Shown here: piece after piece, positions 9,346 through 19,853 of the stretch
How positions within the stretch are numbered: the first letter of the stretch is position 1
How the letters are laid out: each line of letters begins with the position of its first letter
From: Pseudomonas hamedanensis
GTDB lineage: Bacteria > Pseudomonadota > Gammaproteobacteria > Pseudomonadales > Pseudomonadaceae
Assembly (NCBI RefSeq): GCF_014268595.2
Contig: NZ_CP077091.1
Coordinates: forward strand, 1,820,501-1,884,500
Length of the DNA: 64,000 nucleotides
Reading direction: 5' to 3'
Program-made: the position numbers and the translations under genes
The notes under the pieces: generated by a model
The model's input: only the letters and a program-made list of their open reading frames with translations
What the model was told of the DNA's origin: nothing
Databases searched by the model: none

Positions 9346-11724
9346 TCACTTCCTTAACGTGGCGTTCAACCTTTGTTCGAGCGAGGTGAGGATATTTTGC
9401 GTCGTCGAATTCACCTCATCGTCATTAAGAGTGCGCGATGGATGCTGCCAGGTCAAGCCAACTGCAAGGCTTTTTCTATCAGGATCAATGCCTTTACCCT
9501 GATACACGTCAAACAGCCTGAGATCTGTGAGCCATTCGCCTGCATTTTCACGGATTACGTCCAGTACCGCCGCGGACGCGACCTCTTTGTGCGCAATCAG
9601 TGCAAGGTCACGACGCACTTCAGGAAAGCGCGACAACTCGTGGAATTTCGGCATTTTACCGAGTGCCACTTCCGCCAGAACCAGCTCGAAAACGAACACA
9701 GGACGGTCCAGACCCAACGCTTTCGACAGCTCAGGGTGAATGGCGCCAATGAAACCCACTTCGCGACCTTCGCGTTCGATGCGCGCGGTTTGACCCGGGT
9801 GCAGCGCCGGATGTTTGCCCGGTGCGAAGGTGAACGAATCCAGTGCGCCTGCGAAGCCCAGCACCGCTTCCACGTCGGCTTTGACGTCGAAGAAATCAAC
9901 GGTGTCGCGACCTTGCGCCCAGCCTTCCGGCAGACGGCTACCGCAGACAACACCGGAGAGCATCGGCTCTTGCTTCAAACCTTCGAGCTGACCGACAAAG
10001 CGCAGACCGCTCTCGAACAGACGCACGCGATCCTGTTGACGGTTGAGGTTGTGCTGCAATGCCTTGACCAGACCCGGCCACAGCGACGAGCGCATGGCGG
10101 CCATGTCATTGGAGATCGGATTGGCCAGCAGCAGCGGCTCGACGCCCGGGTTGAACAGTTCGAACTGCTTCGGATCGATGAAGCTGTAGGTGATCGCTTC
10201 CTGATAACCACGTGCTACCAACAGGCGACGCAGCTCAGGCAGATCGCTACGCGCTTCAGCCTTGGCTTGTGGCGCCAGACGCGCTTGCGGGTAACGAACC
10301 GGCAGGCGGTTGTAGCCGTACAGACGGGCCAGCTCTTCGATCAGGTCGACTTCCAGGCTGATATCGAAGCGATGGCTTGGCACTTCTACGCGCCACTGCC
10401 CTGCCCCCTCGGCACTGATGGTCAGACCCAGCGCGCCGAGCAGACGCTCGACCTGCGCCGAATCCATCTCCATGCCGAGCATCTGCGTGATGCGCTGGGC
10501 ACGCAAAGTGATCGGTGCGATCGACGGCAGATGCGCCTCGCTGACGGTTTCGATGATCGGGCCAGCTTCGCCACCGGTGATGTCCAGCAGCAGGCCAGTG
10601 GCGCGCTCCATGGCTTCACGGGCCAGTTGCCAGTCGACGCCACGCTCGTAGCGGTGCGACGCGTCGGTGTGCAGGCCATAGGAACGGGCCTTGCCCGCCA
10701 CAGCGATCTGATCGAAGAACGCCGATTCAAGGAATACGTCGCGCGTGGTCGCAGACACACCGCTGTGCTCGCCGCCCATGACACCGGCAATCGCCAGCGC
10801 GCGGGTGTGGTCGGCGATGACCAGCGTATCGCTGCGCAGGCTGACTTCCTGACCGTCGAGCAGTACCAGCTTCTCGCCGTCTTCGGCCATGCGCACACGG
10901 ATGCCGCCATTGATCTCGGCAAGATCGAAGGCGTGCAACGGCTGACCCAGCTCAAGCATCACGTAGTTAGTGATGTCAACGGCCGCATCGATGCTGCGCA
11001 CGTCGGCGCGACGCAGACGCTCAACCATCCACAGCGGCGTTGGTTTGGACAGGTCAACATTGCGGATCACGCGCCCCAGGTAACGCGGGCATGCGGCAGG
11101 CGCCAGCACTTCGACCGGACGCACTTCGTCGTGTGCGGCCGGGACGGCATTTACGACCGGACGAGTCACCGGGGCGTCATACAGCGCGCCGACTTCGCGG
11201 GCCAGACCAGCGAGGGACAGGCAGTCGCCACGGTTCGGGGTCAGGTCGACCTCGATGCTGGCGTCTTCCAGGTCCAGATACACGCGGATGTCTTCGCCCA
11301 CCGGCGCATCGGCCGGCAGCTCCATCAGACCATCGTTGCCTTCGCCAATCTGCAACTCGGCTTGCGAGCACAGCATGCCGTTCGACTCAACGCCACGCAG
11401 CTTGGCCTTCTTGATCTTGAAATCGCCTGGCAGCTCGGCACCGATCATGGCGAACGGAATCTTCAGGCCCGGGCGCACGTTTGGCGCACCGCACACGACC
11501 TGGAAGGTTTCCGCGCCATTGCTGACCTGGCACACGCGCAACTTGTCGGCATCCGGGTGTTGCTCGGTGCTCAGCACCTCGCCCACCACCACGCCACTGA
11601 ATACACCGGCGGCCGGAGTGACGCTATCGACCTCAAGACCGGCCATCGACAGACGGGCAACCAGCTCGTCGCGATTTACCTGCGGGCTAACCCAGCCACG
11701 CAGCCATTGTTCACTGAATTTCAT
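9346..11724 (-). CDS. pheT: phenylalanine-tRNA ligase beta subunit
   Basis: The 792-residue length is normal for PheT. The N-terminal tRNA-binding/EMAP-like domain (about residues 40-150, VVVGEVLSTEQHPDADKLRV), B3/B4 editing domain, B5 domain and C-terminal ferredoxin-like anticodon-binding domain follow in the usual order. With PheS it forms the alpha2-beta2 enzyme that charges tRNA-Phe; the beta subunit hydrolyses mischarged Tyr-tRNA-Phe. It lies 26 bp after pheS and 3 bp before ihfA, consistent with one transcript. Long open frames on the opposite strand here are coding shadows. Confidence 0.97.
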   Translation of the reverse strand: MKFSEQWLRGWVSPQVNRDELVARLSMAGLEVDSVTPAAGVFSGVVVGEVLSTEQHPDADKLRVCQVSNGAETFQVVCGAPNVRPGLKIPFAMIGAELPGDFKIKKAKLRGVESNGMLCSQAELQIGEGNDGLMELPADAPVGEDIRVYLDLEDASIEVDLTPNRGDCLSLAGLAREVGALYDAPVTRPVVNAVPAAHDEVRPVEVLAPAACPRYLGRVIRNVDLSKPTPLWMVERLRRADVRSIDAAVDITNYVMLELGQPLHAFDLAEINGGIRVRMAEDGEKLVLLDGQEVSLRSDTLVIADHTRALAIAGVMGGEHSGVSATTRDVFLESAFFDQIAVAGKARSYGLHTDASHRYERGVDWQLAREAMERATGLLLDITGGEAGPIIETVSEAHLPSIAPITLRAQRITQMLGMEMDSAQVERLLGALGLTISAEGAGQWRVEVPSHRFDISLEVDLIEELARLYGYNRLPVRYPQARLAPQAKAEARSDLPELRRLLVARGYQEAITYSFIDPKQFELFNPGVEPLLLANPISNDMAAMRSSLWPGLVKALQHNLNRQQDRVRLFESGLRFVGQLEGLKQEPMLSGVVCGSRLPEGWAQGRDTVDFFDVKADVEAVLGFAGALDSFTFAPGKHPALHPGQTARIEREGREVGFIGAIHPELSKALGLDRPVFVFELVLAEVALGKMPKFHELSRFPEVRRDLALIAHKEVASAAVLDVIRENAGEWLTDLRLFDVYQGKGIDPDRKSLAVGLTWQHPSRTLNDDEVNSTTQNILTSLEQRLNATLRK

Positions 11725-11750
11725 CCTGCTCTCCTAAGAATTCGTTACGA

Positions 11751-12821
<1,071 letters not shown>

Positions 12822-12876
12822 ATGACGTTTAACACCTGACCCCACAGAGGTGAGGCCGGGTGACTGTCGGGGGTAC

Positions 12877-13233
12877 TTAAGCCAAGGTGGCTTTAGCTTT
12901 CTCGACAATCGCAGCAAACGCCGCTTTTTCGTTCACTGCCAGATCAGCCAGAACCTTACGGTCGATCTCGATGGACGCTTTTTTCAGGCCAGCGATGAAA
13001 CGGCTGTAGGACAGACCGTTAACACGAGCACCAGCGTTGATACGAGCGATCCACAGAGCGCGGAACTGACGTTTTTTCTGACGACGGTCACGGTAGGCGT
13101 ATTGGCCTGCCTTGATTACCGCTTGCTTGGCAACACGGAATACGCGGGAGCGTGCGCCGTAGTAGCCTTTAGCAAGTTTCAGAATTTTTTTGTGACGCTT
13201 ACGGGCAATGACGCCACGCTTTACACGAGCCAT
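12877..13233 (-). CDS. rplT: 50S ribosomal protein L20
   Basis: The 118-residue protein begins [19 protein letters not shown] and matches bacterial L20 in length and in its basic N-terminal extension, which binds 23S rRNA and is essential for early 50S assembly. It ends the infC-rpmI-rplT group. In E. coli L20 also represses translation of this operon; whether that holds here cannot be seen. Firm identification. Confidence 0.97.
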
Positions 13234-13260
13234 GAGTTACTTCCTCTATTCTTGACTAAA

Positions 13261-13455
13261 TTAACGAAGGCGCAGCATGCGCTCGACTTTTGCCACGTCA
13301 GACGGATGCAGCAAGCTGCTACCGCGCAGTTGACGCTTACGCTTGGTCGACATTTTAGTCAGGATGTGGCTCTTGAAAGCGTGCTTGTGCTTGATGCCGT
13401 TAGCAGTTTTCAGAAACCGCTTGGCAGCACCACTTTTGGTTTTCATTTTTGGCAT
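13261..13455 (-). CDS. rpmI: 50S ribosomal protein L35
   Basis: The 64-residue basic protein ([20 protein letters not shown]) is bacterial L35 at its normal length. It lies between infC and rplT on the same strand, 27 bp before rplT, in the universal infC-rpmI-rplT order. Firm identification. Confidence 0.97.
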   Translation of the reverse strand: MPKMKTKSGAAKRFLKTANGIKHKHAFKSHILTKMSTKRKRQLRGSSLLHPSDVAKVERMLRLR

Positions 13456-13515
13456 GTTCGGATACTCCGCATTCAGTTGATAAACATAATCAGAAGGCCT
13501 GCCGTGCCCTGTTGA

Positions 13516-14067
13516 TTACTTCTTCTTTTTCGGGGCGATGACCATGATCAGCTGGCGTCCTTCCATCTTAGGATGCTGTTCGACCGAACCGTACTCGAGC
13601 AGGTCTTGTTCAACCCGCTTGAGGAGTTCCATCCCCAGCTCCTGGTGGGCCATCTCACGGCCGCGGAATCGCAAGGATACCTTGGCCCTGTCCCCGTCAC
13701 TCAGGAAACGTACCAGGTTGCGCAGTTTTACCTGGTAATCCCCTTCCTCCGTCCCTGGACGAAACTTGATTTCTTTAACCTGAATCTGCTTCTGGTTCTT
13801 CTTCGCTGCAGCAATCTGCTTCTTCTTTTCGAAGATCGACTTGCCGTAGTCCATCACCCGGCAAACAGGCGGGACTGCGTCTGCGGAAATTTCCACCAGA
13901 TCAAGCTTTGCTTCTTCAGCGATACGAAGCGCTTCATCAATCGAGACGATGCCAATCTGCTCGCCATCAGCGCCAATTAACCGAACCTCGCGTGCCGAGA
14001 TATTCTCGTTGATCGGGGCTTTCGGTGCAGCTCGTTTATCTTGTCTCATTTCACGCTTAATAATAAT
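13516..14067 (-). CDS. infC: translation initiation factor IF-3, ATT start
   Basis: The recognisable IF-3 sequence ([17 protein letters not shown] at the start, lysine-rich C-terminus) is preceded by three consecutive ATT codons and then AAG-CGT-GAA before the first ATG at 14049. IF-3 genes classically start at AUU, which lets IF-3 limit its own translation by discriminating against non-standard starts. I chose the first ATT (14067), giving 183 residues, the length I remember for Pseudomonas IF-3. The second or third ATT would sit at a better distance from the GGAG. The first ATT overlaps the last base of the thrS stop codon. IF-3 binds the 30S subunit, blocks 50S joining and checks start-codon pairing. 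Confidence 0.92.
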   Translation of the reverse strand: MIIKREMRQDKRAAPKAPINENISAREVRLIGADGEQIGIVSIDEALRIAEEAKLDLVEISADAVPPVCRVMDYGKSIFEKKKQIAAAKKNQKQIQVKEIKFRPGTEEGDYQVKLRNLVRFLSDGDRAKVSLRFRGREMAHQELGMELLKRVEQDLLEYGSVEQHPKMEGRQLIMVIAPKKKK

Positions 14068-15989
14068 TACTCCGAATCTGGGCGACCACGCCGGGAAACC
14101 GCTTGCGCGAGAAACTCAGCGAATTCGGCGACGGGCATCGAGCCCAGGTCAGCACCTTCACGAGTACGCACAGCGACAGTCTGCATCTCGACTTCCTTAT
14201 CTCCGATAACCAAAAGATAGGGAACCTTGAGCAAAGTATGCTCGCGGATTTTAAAGCCGATCTTTTCATTTCTCAAGTCGGACTTGGCACGAAATCCGCT
14301 TTCGTTGAGAGTTTTTTCGACTTCTGCAACAAAATCTGCCTGTTTATCAGTGATATTCATGATCACCGCCTGGGTTGGCGCCAGCCAGGCCGGGAAAGCA
14401 CCTTCGTAGTGCTCGATCAGAATCCCGACGAAACGCTCGAAGGAACCGAGGATCGCACGGTGCAGCATCACAGGGTGTTTGCGGCTGTTGTCTTCGGAGA
14501 CGTATTCAGCGCCCAAACGGACAGGCAGGTTAAAATCGAGCTGCAAGGTACCACATTGCCAGACGCGACCGAGGCAATCTTTCAGCGAGAACTCGATCTT
14601 CGGACCGTAGAAAGCGCCCTCGCCCGGCTGCAGATCGTACGGCAAGCCCGCAGAATCAAGGGCTGCGGCCAATGCGGCTTCAGCGCGATCCCACAGCTCG
14701 TCGGAACCGACGCGTTTTTCCGGACGAGTGGACAGTTTCATCTCGACCTCGGTGAAGCCGAAATCGCGATAAACGTCCATGGTCAGCTTGATGAACGCGG
14801 CGGATTCGGCCTGCATCTGCTCTTCGGTGCAGAAGATGTGGGCATCGTCCTGAGTAAACGCACGTACACGCATGATGCCGTGCAACGCACCTGACGGCTC
14901 GTTACGGTGGCAGGCACCGAATTCGGCCAGACGCATCGGCAGCTCGCGGTAGCTCTTCAGGCCTTGATTGAACACCTGCACGTGGCACGGGCAGTTCATC
15001 GGCTTGATGGCGTAATCGCGGTTTTCCGACTGAGTGGTGAACATGTTGTCGGCGTAGTTGGCCCAGTGCCCGGATTTCTCCCACAGGCTGCGGTCAACGA
15101 CTTGCGGCGTCTTGATCTCGAGATAGCCGTTGTCGCGCTGGATCTTGCGCATGTACTGCTCGAGCACCTGGTACAACGTCCAGCCGTTCGGGTGCCAGAA
15201 CACCATGCCCGGGGATTCTTCCTGGGTGTGGAACAGGCCCAGGCGCTTGCCGATCTTGCGATGATCGCGTTTTTCGGCTTCTTCGATGCGCTGGATGTAC
15301 GCTGCCAGTTGCTTCTTGTCGGCCCACGCGGTGCCGTAAACGCGCTGCAATTGCTCGTTTTTGGCATCGCCGCGCCAGTAGGCGCCGGACAGCTTGGTCA
15401 GTTTGAAGGATTTCAGGAAACGCGTGTTCGGCACGTGCGGACCGCGGCACATGTCGACGTATTCTTCGTGGTAGTACAGACCCATGGCCTGCTCGTTCGG
15501 CATGTCTTCGACCAGACGCAGCTTGTAGTCTTCGCCGCGGGCCTTGAACACCTCGATCACTTCGGCGCGCGGAGTGACTTTCTTGATAACGTCGTAATCT
15601 TTCTCGATCAGCTGCTGCATGCGCTGCTCGATGGCCGCCATGTCTTCCGGCGTGAACGGACGCTCGTAGGCGATATCGTAATAGAAGCCTTCGTCGATGA
15701 CCGGACCGATGACCATCTTCGCGGTCGGGTACAGTTGCTTGACTGCGTGGCCGACCAGGTGAGCGCAAGAGTGGCGAATGATCTCCAGCCCCTCTTCATC
15801 CTTTGGCGTAATGATTTGCAGGGTCGCATCGCTGCTGATGATGTCGCTGGCGTCGACCAGTTGGCCATTGACCTTGCCGGCGAGCGTTGCCTTGGCCAGG
15901 CCTGCACCGATGGATGCGGCGACCTCGGCTACGGAAACCGGGTGATCGAATGAACGTTGACTGCCGTCGGGAAGAGTAATAGTTGGCAT
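14067..15989 (-). CDS. thrS: threonine-tRNA ligase
   Basis: From the ATG at 15989 ([14 protein letters not shown]) with a strong GAGGAGG upstream the protein has 640 residues, the usual ThrRS length. Domains in order: TGS domain (about 1-62), the editing domain with its zinc-like HxxxH motif ([11 protein letters not shown] near residue 75), the class II catalytic core with [10 protein letters not shown] and motif 2 around [15 protein letters not shown], and the C-terminal anticodon-binding domain. It charges tRNA-Thr and edits Ser-tRNA-Thr. It abuts infC with a 1-base overlap. Firm identification. Confidence 0.97.
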   Translation of the reverse strand: MPTITLPDGSQRSFDHPVSVAEVAASIGAGLAKATLAGKVNGQLVDASDIISSDATLQIITPKDEEGLEIIRHSCAHLVGHAVKQLYPTAKMVIGPVIDEGFYYDIAYERPFTPEDMAAIEQRMQQLIEKDYDVIKKVTPRAEVIEVFKARGEDYKLRLVEDMPNEQAMGLYYHEEYVDMCRGPHVPNTRFLKSFKLTKLSGAYWRGDAKNEQLQRVYGTAWADKKQLAAYIQRIEEAEKRDHRKIGKRLGLFHTQEESPGMVFWHPNGWTLYQVLEQYMRKIQRDNGYLEIKTPQVVDRSLWEKSGHWANYADNMFTTQSENRDYAIKPMNCPCHVQVFNQGLKSYRELPMRLAEFGACHRNEPSGALHGIMRVRAFTQDDAHIFCTEEQMQAESAAFIKLTMDVYRDFGFTEVEMKLSTRPEKRVGSDELWDRAEAALAAALDSAGLPYDLQPGEGAFYGPKIEFSLKDCLGRVWQCGTLQLDFNLPVRLGAEYVSEDNSRKHPVMLHRAILGSFERFVGILIEHYEGAFPAWLAPTQAVIMNITDKQADFVAEVEKTLNESGFRAKSDLRNEKIGFKIREHTLLKVPYLLVIGDKEVEMQTVAVRTREGADLGSMPVAEFAEFLAQAVSRRGRPDSE

Positions 15990-16361
15990 GGCGCCTCCTC
16001 TCCTAGTGGTGACCCCTACCAAAGGTCACGTGGGTTGGGATGAGCCAGTACAAGATCCGATCCAGGCCATTCAATGACGAACGCCTGCCTTACAGCGGCA
16101 GGAGCCTTGCGGCCAACCGGAAAACCGAACCAGAGTGACTGGGATTCAAATCGGGAAATAATTCGCACGCCGACCGCACCGGGACTGAAGGTCATCCGCT
16201 GCCTGAGAACGCTTGAGCCCGGCATGCTAGCACAGATGAGCGGTCGCTTACGCCCTGATTTAGCAGAAGGCGGATTGTCCGTTTTTATGCCAGAGTGCTG
16301 AACTTGAAAGGCCCTTGCACCCTCAGATAACAAGACATTGACCCACAAGGAGCATCCTCGC
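15990..16361. other. intergenic region upstream of thrS
   Basis: This 372-bp gap separates thrS from the divergent small secreted-protein gene. A minus-strand open frame runs from 16486 to 16016, but it covers the coding region of the divergent gene and has no recognisable start or domain, so I did not call it. No tRNA fold was found. The thrS promoter must lie here. Confidence 0.4.
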
Positions 16362-16664
16362 ATGCGTCTGAAAAGCTTATTCGCCGTCGTCGCCCCCGTC
16401 GTTCTGCTGCTGCCACTGAGCGCCCATGCCGACTGGCCGAAGGGCGAGCGCGAGAAGTACATGGCCCAGTGCACCCAGGCGGCCACCCAACAAATCGGCG
16501 CTGCCGCCGCGAAATCTCACTGCGCTTGCGGTGCTGATGCCATCAAGTCCTATCCGGCCAGCGATATCCAGGCGCTGATGGACAACAAGGCCACCCCTGA
16601 GCTGCAACAGAAAGCCCTTGGCCAGATCGCCAAATGCAAGGCAAATCCCCCAGCGAAAAAGTAA
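16362..16664 (+). CDS. small exported cysteine-containing protein (100 aa)
   Basis: The ATG at 16362 is preferred over an upstream one because AAGGAG lies just before it and it begins a classical signal peptide (MRLKSLFAVVAPVVLLLPLS, cleavage likely after AHA). The mature part is about 77 residues with four cysteines (AQCTQAA, SHCACGAD and KCKANP), so two disulfides are possible in the periplasm. It resembles small conserved Pseudomonas periplasmic proteins without known function. It stands alone between thrS and the cold-shock gene. Confidence 0.75.
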   Translation: MRLKSLFAVVAPVVLLLPLSAHADWPKGEREKYMAQCTQAATQQIGAAAAKSHCACGADAIKSYPASDIQALMDNKATPELQQKALGQIAKCKANPPAKK

Positions 16665-16954
16665 GAAAACGGAGCTTCCTGATCGGCTAAAAGCTGAAAA
16701 AAAATGCTGGAAATGAAGGTATTCAGACGATTTATGCAGGTTTTACAGGTTTTTTTATCGCCTTTACGTTTCGCTGCAGGCCTTTCAAACCGGGGCTTTC
16801 AGCAGAAACAGGCGGTAAAGAAAACACGACTGATTGGCAAACAGCACGTCCGGGGGGCTACCAAAGCGAACATTTCGACTATGATACCCGGGTGTGCCCA
16901 GTTGGCCTGAGCAGCACAGCACTACTGAAAATATATGTTTCTTGGAGATACACC
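16665..16954. other. long leader region of the cold-shock gene
   Basis: The 290 bp before the cold-shock gene hold no convincing gene. They are T- and A-rich near the middle (around 16740-16760), as expected for the promoter and long structured 5' leader typical of cspA-type mRNAs, but no specific cold-box could be assigned by eye. Confidence 0.4.
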
Positions 16955-17167
16955 ATGTCTAATCGCCAAACCGGCACCGTTAAATGGTTCAACGATGAAA
17001 AAGGCTTCGGCTTCATCACTCCTACAGGTGGCGGTGACGACCTGTTCGTACACTTCAAAGCTATCGAAAGCGACGGTTTCAAAAGCCTGAAAGAAGGCCA
17101 GACCGTTTCCTTCGTGGCTGAGAAAGGCCAAAAGGGTATGCAAGCTGCACAGGTTCGCCCAGAGTAA
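16955..17167 (+). CDS. cold-shock protein, CspA family
   Basis: The 70-residue protein is a single cold-shock domain with both RNA-binding motifs intact: RNP1 in KGFGFI and RNP2 in DLFVHF. It begins [17 protein letters not shown] after TTGGAG. Proteins of this family bind single-stranded RNA and melt secondary structure. Several paralogues exist in each Pseudomonas genome, so I give no symbol. A strong terminator follows 14 bp after the stop. Family identification is certain. Confidence 0.95.
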   Translation: MSNRQTGTVKWFNDEKGFGFITPTGGGDDLFVHFKAIESDGFKSLKEGQTVSFVAEKGQKGMQAAQVRPE

Positions 17168-17181
17168 TTTCTCGGCGCACT

Positions 17182-17213
17182 AAAAAAACCCCGTCCATGT
17201 GACGGGGTTTTTT
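17182..17213 (+). terminator. rho-independent terminator of cold-shock gene
   Basis: Hairpin with arms AACCCCGTC and GACGGGGTT around a short loop (CATGT), with A-rich sequence before and T-run after, so it can also serve the convergent gene on the minus strand. Confidence 0.9.
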
Positions 17214-17239
17214 ATGCCTGCAACGAAAGCGGTCTACGA

Positions 17240-17557
17240 TCAGCCGCAGTTGACGCGAGTCACCACCAGATTGTTGTCGGTGTTGAGATTCAGCCGATCG
17301 GAACGATATTCCAGGGTGATCATATCGGTTGGCTTGAGGAAGCGTGCGTTCTGTGCGCCGGCCTTGGCCCGCGCCTCCTCCAGCAGTTGCGGCGATGCCT
17401 TTTTACCAATGGTGAACTCTGCCGCCGTCGCTTCACAGCGGCTGTGACCGGATTCGGATGCCACTGGATCCTTGGCTGACTCGCTGGAGGTCGTGGAACA
17501 ACCCGCCAACATGGCAGCAGCCATCAATGCACCCAGTATCGCGAACTTCAAAGGCAT
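17240..17557 (-). CDS. I78-family peptidase inhibitor lipoprotein
   Basis: From the ATG at 17557 (AAGGAGG upstream) the 105-residue protein has a lipoprotein signal peptide with lipobox LAGC, so it should be lipid-anchored. The C-terminal half, from CEATAAEFTIGKKAS to the end (LVVTRVNC), matches the Inhibitor_I78 domain, known from a fungal elastase inhibitor. Two cysteines flank the domain and may form a disulfide. Such proteins are thought to protect the envelope against serine proteases; the target here is unknown. It is convergent with the cold-shock gene. Confidence 0.8.
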   Translation of the reverse strand: MPLKFAILGALMAAAMLAGCSTTSSESAKDPVASESGHSRCEATAAEFTIGKKASPQLLEEARAKAGAQNARFLKPTDMITLEYRSDRLNLNTDNNLVVTRVNCG

Positions 17558-17723
17558 GAAGCCTCCTTGTTTTAAATGGTTAAGCTGAGATCGTGCGACC
17601 GCCAATCCGGCGTTTGGTTTCCCGGCGAGTGCCATCACCCTGCCCCACGATCGAAAAACGCCGAGTGTGCCTGAGCCTTGCCCGACTCTTTATCAAACAA
17701 TCGTGACTGAATATTAACGACGC

Positions 17724-18026
17724 TCAATAAACGTCGATATAGTCAAACGGTGGATGCGGCCAGTTGTCTTTGAGCGCGTTGTAAATCTGCATCACCCAGA
17801 CTTCATCGCTGGCAGCGACCTTGCCCACATAGCCCGAGCCCTTCGCCCACGTTTCGAGGCGAAACAGCAGACCGTCGATCTCTTGTCCACCGGTCACGGT
17901 GGACAAATAGGCGATGCCACCTTTGGTCACGCGCAACTGGGTGTGCTCGTCATCGCTGGCTGAGGCCAGTAGCTGGCGTACAGCAGCGATTGTCAGGCCA
18001 TCGGGATCATTCAGATCGATTTGCAC
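17724..18026 (-). CDS. conserved hypothetical protein (100 aa)
   Basis: The 100-residue protein begins at a GTG (MQIDLNDPDGLTIAAVRQLL) with AGGA upstream. It is soluble, acidic and mixed alpha/beta, with no signal peptide or membrane helix. I recognise it only as a Pseudomonas conserved hypothetical type; no domain was identified. It is divergent from the next small gene. The regular codon usage supports a real gene. Confidence 0.65.
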   Translation of the reverse strand: MQIDLNDPDGLTIAAVRQLLASASDDEHTQLRVTKGGIAYLSTVTGGQEIDGLLFRLETWAKGSGYVGKVAASDEVWVMQIYNALKDNWPHPPFDYIDVY

Positions 18027-18155
18027 AACAGGGTCCTCGGAAAACCGGAAAAGACCAAGTGTCGCATAGCGCTCCGTTCATGCCTAAGTCGCAGTGCCAA
18101 ATGTCGCGCAAAATGGTTAACTCGAAAACAGACCTCCTGACCTTTCGAGCCTCTC

Positions 18156-18356
18156 ATGACCAGCCTCCACATCGACGCCGCCATTAACGCCAAATGGGCG
18201 GACGGACACAGTTCTTACAGCCCCGGCACGACGGAAGAGCTGGCGCTGATCGGTATCGATTTATTGGTCAAGGAGCTGGGAGTAAAGGCAGCGCAGCAAT
18301 TTATCAATCAGGCATTTGAACGATACACGACCGTACAGGCCGAACAGACGCAGTAA
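18156..18356 (+). CDS. conserved small hypothetical protein (66 aa)
   Basis: The 66-residue protein (MTSLHIDAAINAKWADGHSS) is soluble and largely helical towards the C-terminus (LLVKELGVKAAQQFINQAFE). No known domain is recognised. A terminator hairpin directly after the stop supports expression as a single small gene. It lies divergent to the 100-aa gene at 17724-18026. Confidence 0.65.
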   Translation: MTSLHIDAAINAKWADGHSSYSPGTTEELALIGIDLLVKELGVKAAQQFINQAFERYTTVQAEQTQ

Positions 18357-18358
18357 AA

Positions 18359-18382
18359 ACCCGCAAGCAAACGCCTGCGGGT
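18359..18382. terminator. terminator between small gene and nucleoside hydrolase
   Basis: Hairpin CCCGCA...TGCGGG with an A-run before it, so on the minus strand it is followed by a T-run. It can terminate the convergent rbs operon, whose last gene ends 7 bp away. Confidence 0.7.
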
Positions 18383-18388
18383 ATCAGC

Positions 18389-19417
18389 TTATTTCAGACG
18401 CTTCAGACGCTCGGTCAGCAGATCAAAGAATCCCTGGGCGTCGCCATTCTCGACCCAGAACGCATTCTTCGGCGCTTTCAAACCGTCGTACCAGTCAACG
18501 ATCGTTTGACCGAATGTCGGCCCTTCCCGGCTGTCCACGACGACATTGACCGATCGCCCGGTGAACAACTCAGGCTTGAGCAGATAAGCCACGACCGTCG
18601 CGTCATGCACCGGGCCACCTGGAATACCGTAGTGCTCCATATCGCCCTTGATGTATTCATTGAGGATGCCACCGACAATCTTGCTCGCATTGTTGTTCAG
18701 CGCGGCAATCTGCTTCAGGCGCGCGTCACTGGTGAGGATCTTGTGCGTCACGTCCAGCGGCAGATACGTCAGCTTCACGCCACTCTTGAGCACCACCTCA
18801 GCCGCCTGCGGATCAGCAAACAGGTTGAATTCAGCCACGGGGGTGATGTTGCCACCGTTGAAATGCGCCCCGCCCATGATTACCACTTCCTTGATGCCCT
18901 GGACGATCTCGGGCTCCTGGATCAGCGCCAGTGCCAGGTTGGTTTGCGGGCCGAGCATGGCAATAGTGATGCTGTGTGGTTTGGCGCTTTTGAGCGTATC
19001 GATCAGATAGTTGACCGCACTGCCTTGCGCGAGGCCTTTTTTCGGTTCGTGAACCGTGACACCCGACAAACCTTCCTTGCCATGAATGTTCTCGGCATAG
19101 ATCGGCGTGCGCATCAGCGGCTTCGGCGCGCCAGCGTAAACCGGCACGTCTTCGCGCCCCGCCCACTCCCGCGCCAGGCGCGCGTTGCGCGAAGTCTTGT
19201 CGAGGCGCACGTTGCCAGCCACGGTGGTCAAGGCACGAATATTCAGCTCGTCGGGCGAGGCCAGAGCGAACAGCAAGGCGACCACGTCGTCAGCGCCCGG
19301 ATCGGTATCGATGATCAAATCGATTTTTTCCGCCGCCTGAGCGCCGGTCGCGGTTATCACGGACAAAAGCAGCAGGCTCCGGATCAGGTGATGGATTTTT
19401 TCAGCATAGCGTTGCAT
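18389..19417 (-). CDS. exported nucleoside hydrolase
   Basis: From the ATG at 19417 (AAGGAA upstream) the 342-residue protein has a signal peptide (LIRSLLLLSVITATGAQA) followed by an inosine/uridine-preferring nucleoside hydrolase domain. The Ca2+-binding N-terminal motif is seen as DTDPGADDVVALLFA and the C-terminal active-site region as GGPVHDATVVAYLL. The enzyme splits ribonucleosides into base and ribose. The signal peptide places it in the periplasm, where released ribose could be taken up by the RbsB transporter encoded upstream. It is the last gene of the rbs operon, 31 bp after rbsD. Longer N-terminal readings were rejected for lack of a ribosome-binding site. Confidence 0.88.
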   Translation of the reverse strand: MQRYAEKIHHLIRSLLLLSVITATGAQAAEKIDLIIDTDPGADDVVALLFALASPDELNIRALTTVAGNVRLDKTSRNARLAREWAGREDVPVYAGAPKPLMRTPIYAENIHGKEGLSGVTVHEPKKGLAQGSAVNYLIDTLKSAKPHSITIAMLGPQTNLALALIQEPEIVQGIKEVVIMGGAHFNGGNITPVAEFNLFADPQAAEVVLKSGVKLTYLPLDVTHKILTSDARLKQIAALNNNASKIVGGILNEYIKGDMEHYGIPGGPVHDATVVAYLLKPELFTGRSVNVVVDSREGPTFGQTIVDWYDGLKAPKNAFWVENGDAQGFFDLLTERLKRLK

Positions 19418-19448
19418 GGCGCATTCCTTGTGCAGTTGAAAATCGAAA

Positions 19449-19853
19449 TCAGAATGTAACCCCGGCGACCAGGACGATGTTGCAGTACGGCTGACATTCG
19501 CCTGTACGAATAATCGCCCGTGCCTGTCGGCTGAGCACTTTGATCTGCTCGTGAGTGAGCATATCGCGACGTCCCAGTGCGCCTTCGGCATTCAATGCCT
19601 CCAGCGTAGTCAGCGCCGTCGGCTGCTTGTCGAAGATCTCCTTGGCCAGCGCATGGCTCTCGACCTGCATCTCGCTGAGCACGACCTTCAGCGTGCTGAC
19701 GAAATCCGGGACACCGTGCGTCAGGGCCAGATCGATCAATTCGACTCCCGGCGGCACCGGCAGCCCGGCGTCGCCGATGACCACCCTGTCGCCATGACCC
19801 AAAGAGGCGATCAGGCGCGATAGCGCGATGTTCAGCAGAGGTGTTTTTTTCAT
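19449..19853 (-). CDS. rbsD: D-ribose pyranase
   Basis: The 134-residue protein matches RbsD, with the His of ASLGHGD near residue 20 and a C-terminal tail containing the conserved [17 protein letters not shown]. RbsD converts beta-pyranose ribose to the furanose form used by ribokinase. It overlaps rbsK by 4 bp and is followed by the nucleoside hydrolase gene. Firm identification. Confidence 0.95.
   Translation of the reverse strand: MKKTPLLNIALSRLIASLGHGDRVVIGDAGLPVPPGVELIDLALTHGVPDFVSTLKVVLSEMQVESHALAKEIFDKQPTALTTLEALNAEGALGRRDMLTHEQIKVLSRQARAIIRTGECQPYCNIVLVAGVTF

Noticed and set aside
12822..12876. Possible pheM-like leader peptide before pheS
   Set aside because: No short frame with Phe codons is present between rplT and the hairpin.
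16016..16486. Minus-strand 156-residue frame upstream of thrS
   Set aside because: It overlaps the well-supported exported-protein gene and shows no domain or ribosome-binding site. The part beyond that gene (16016-16330) could still hide something, but I cannot support it.
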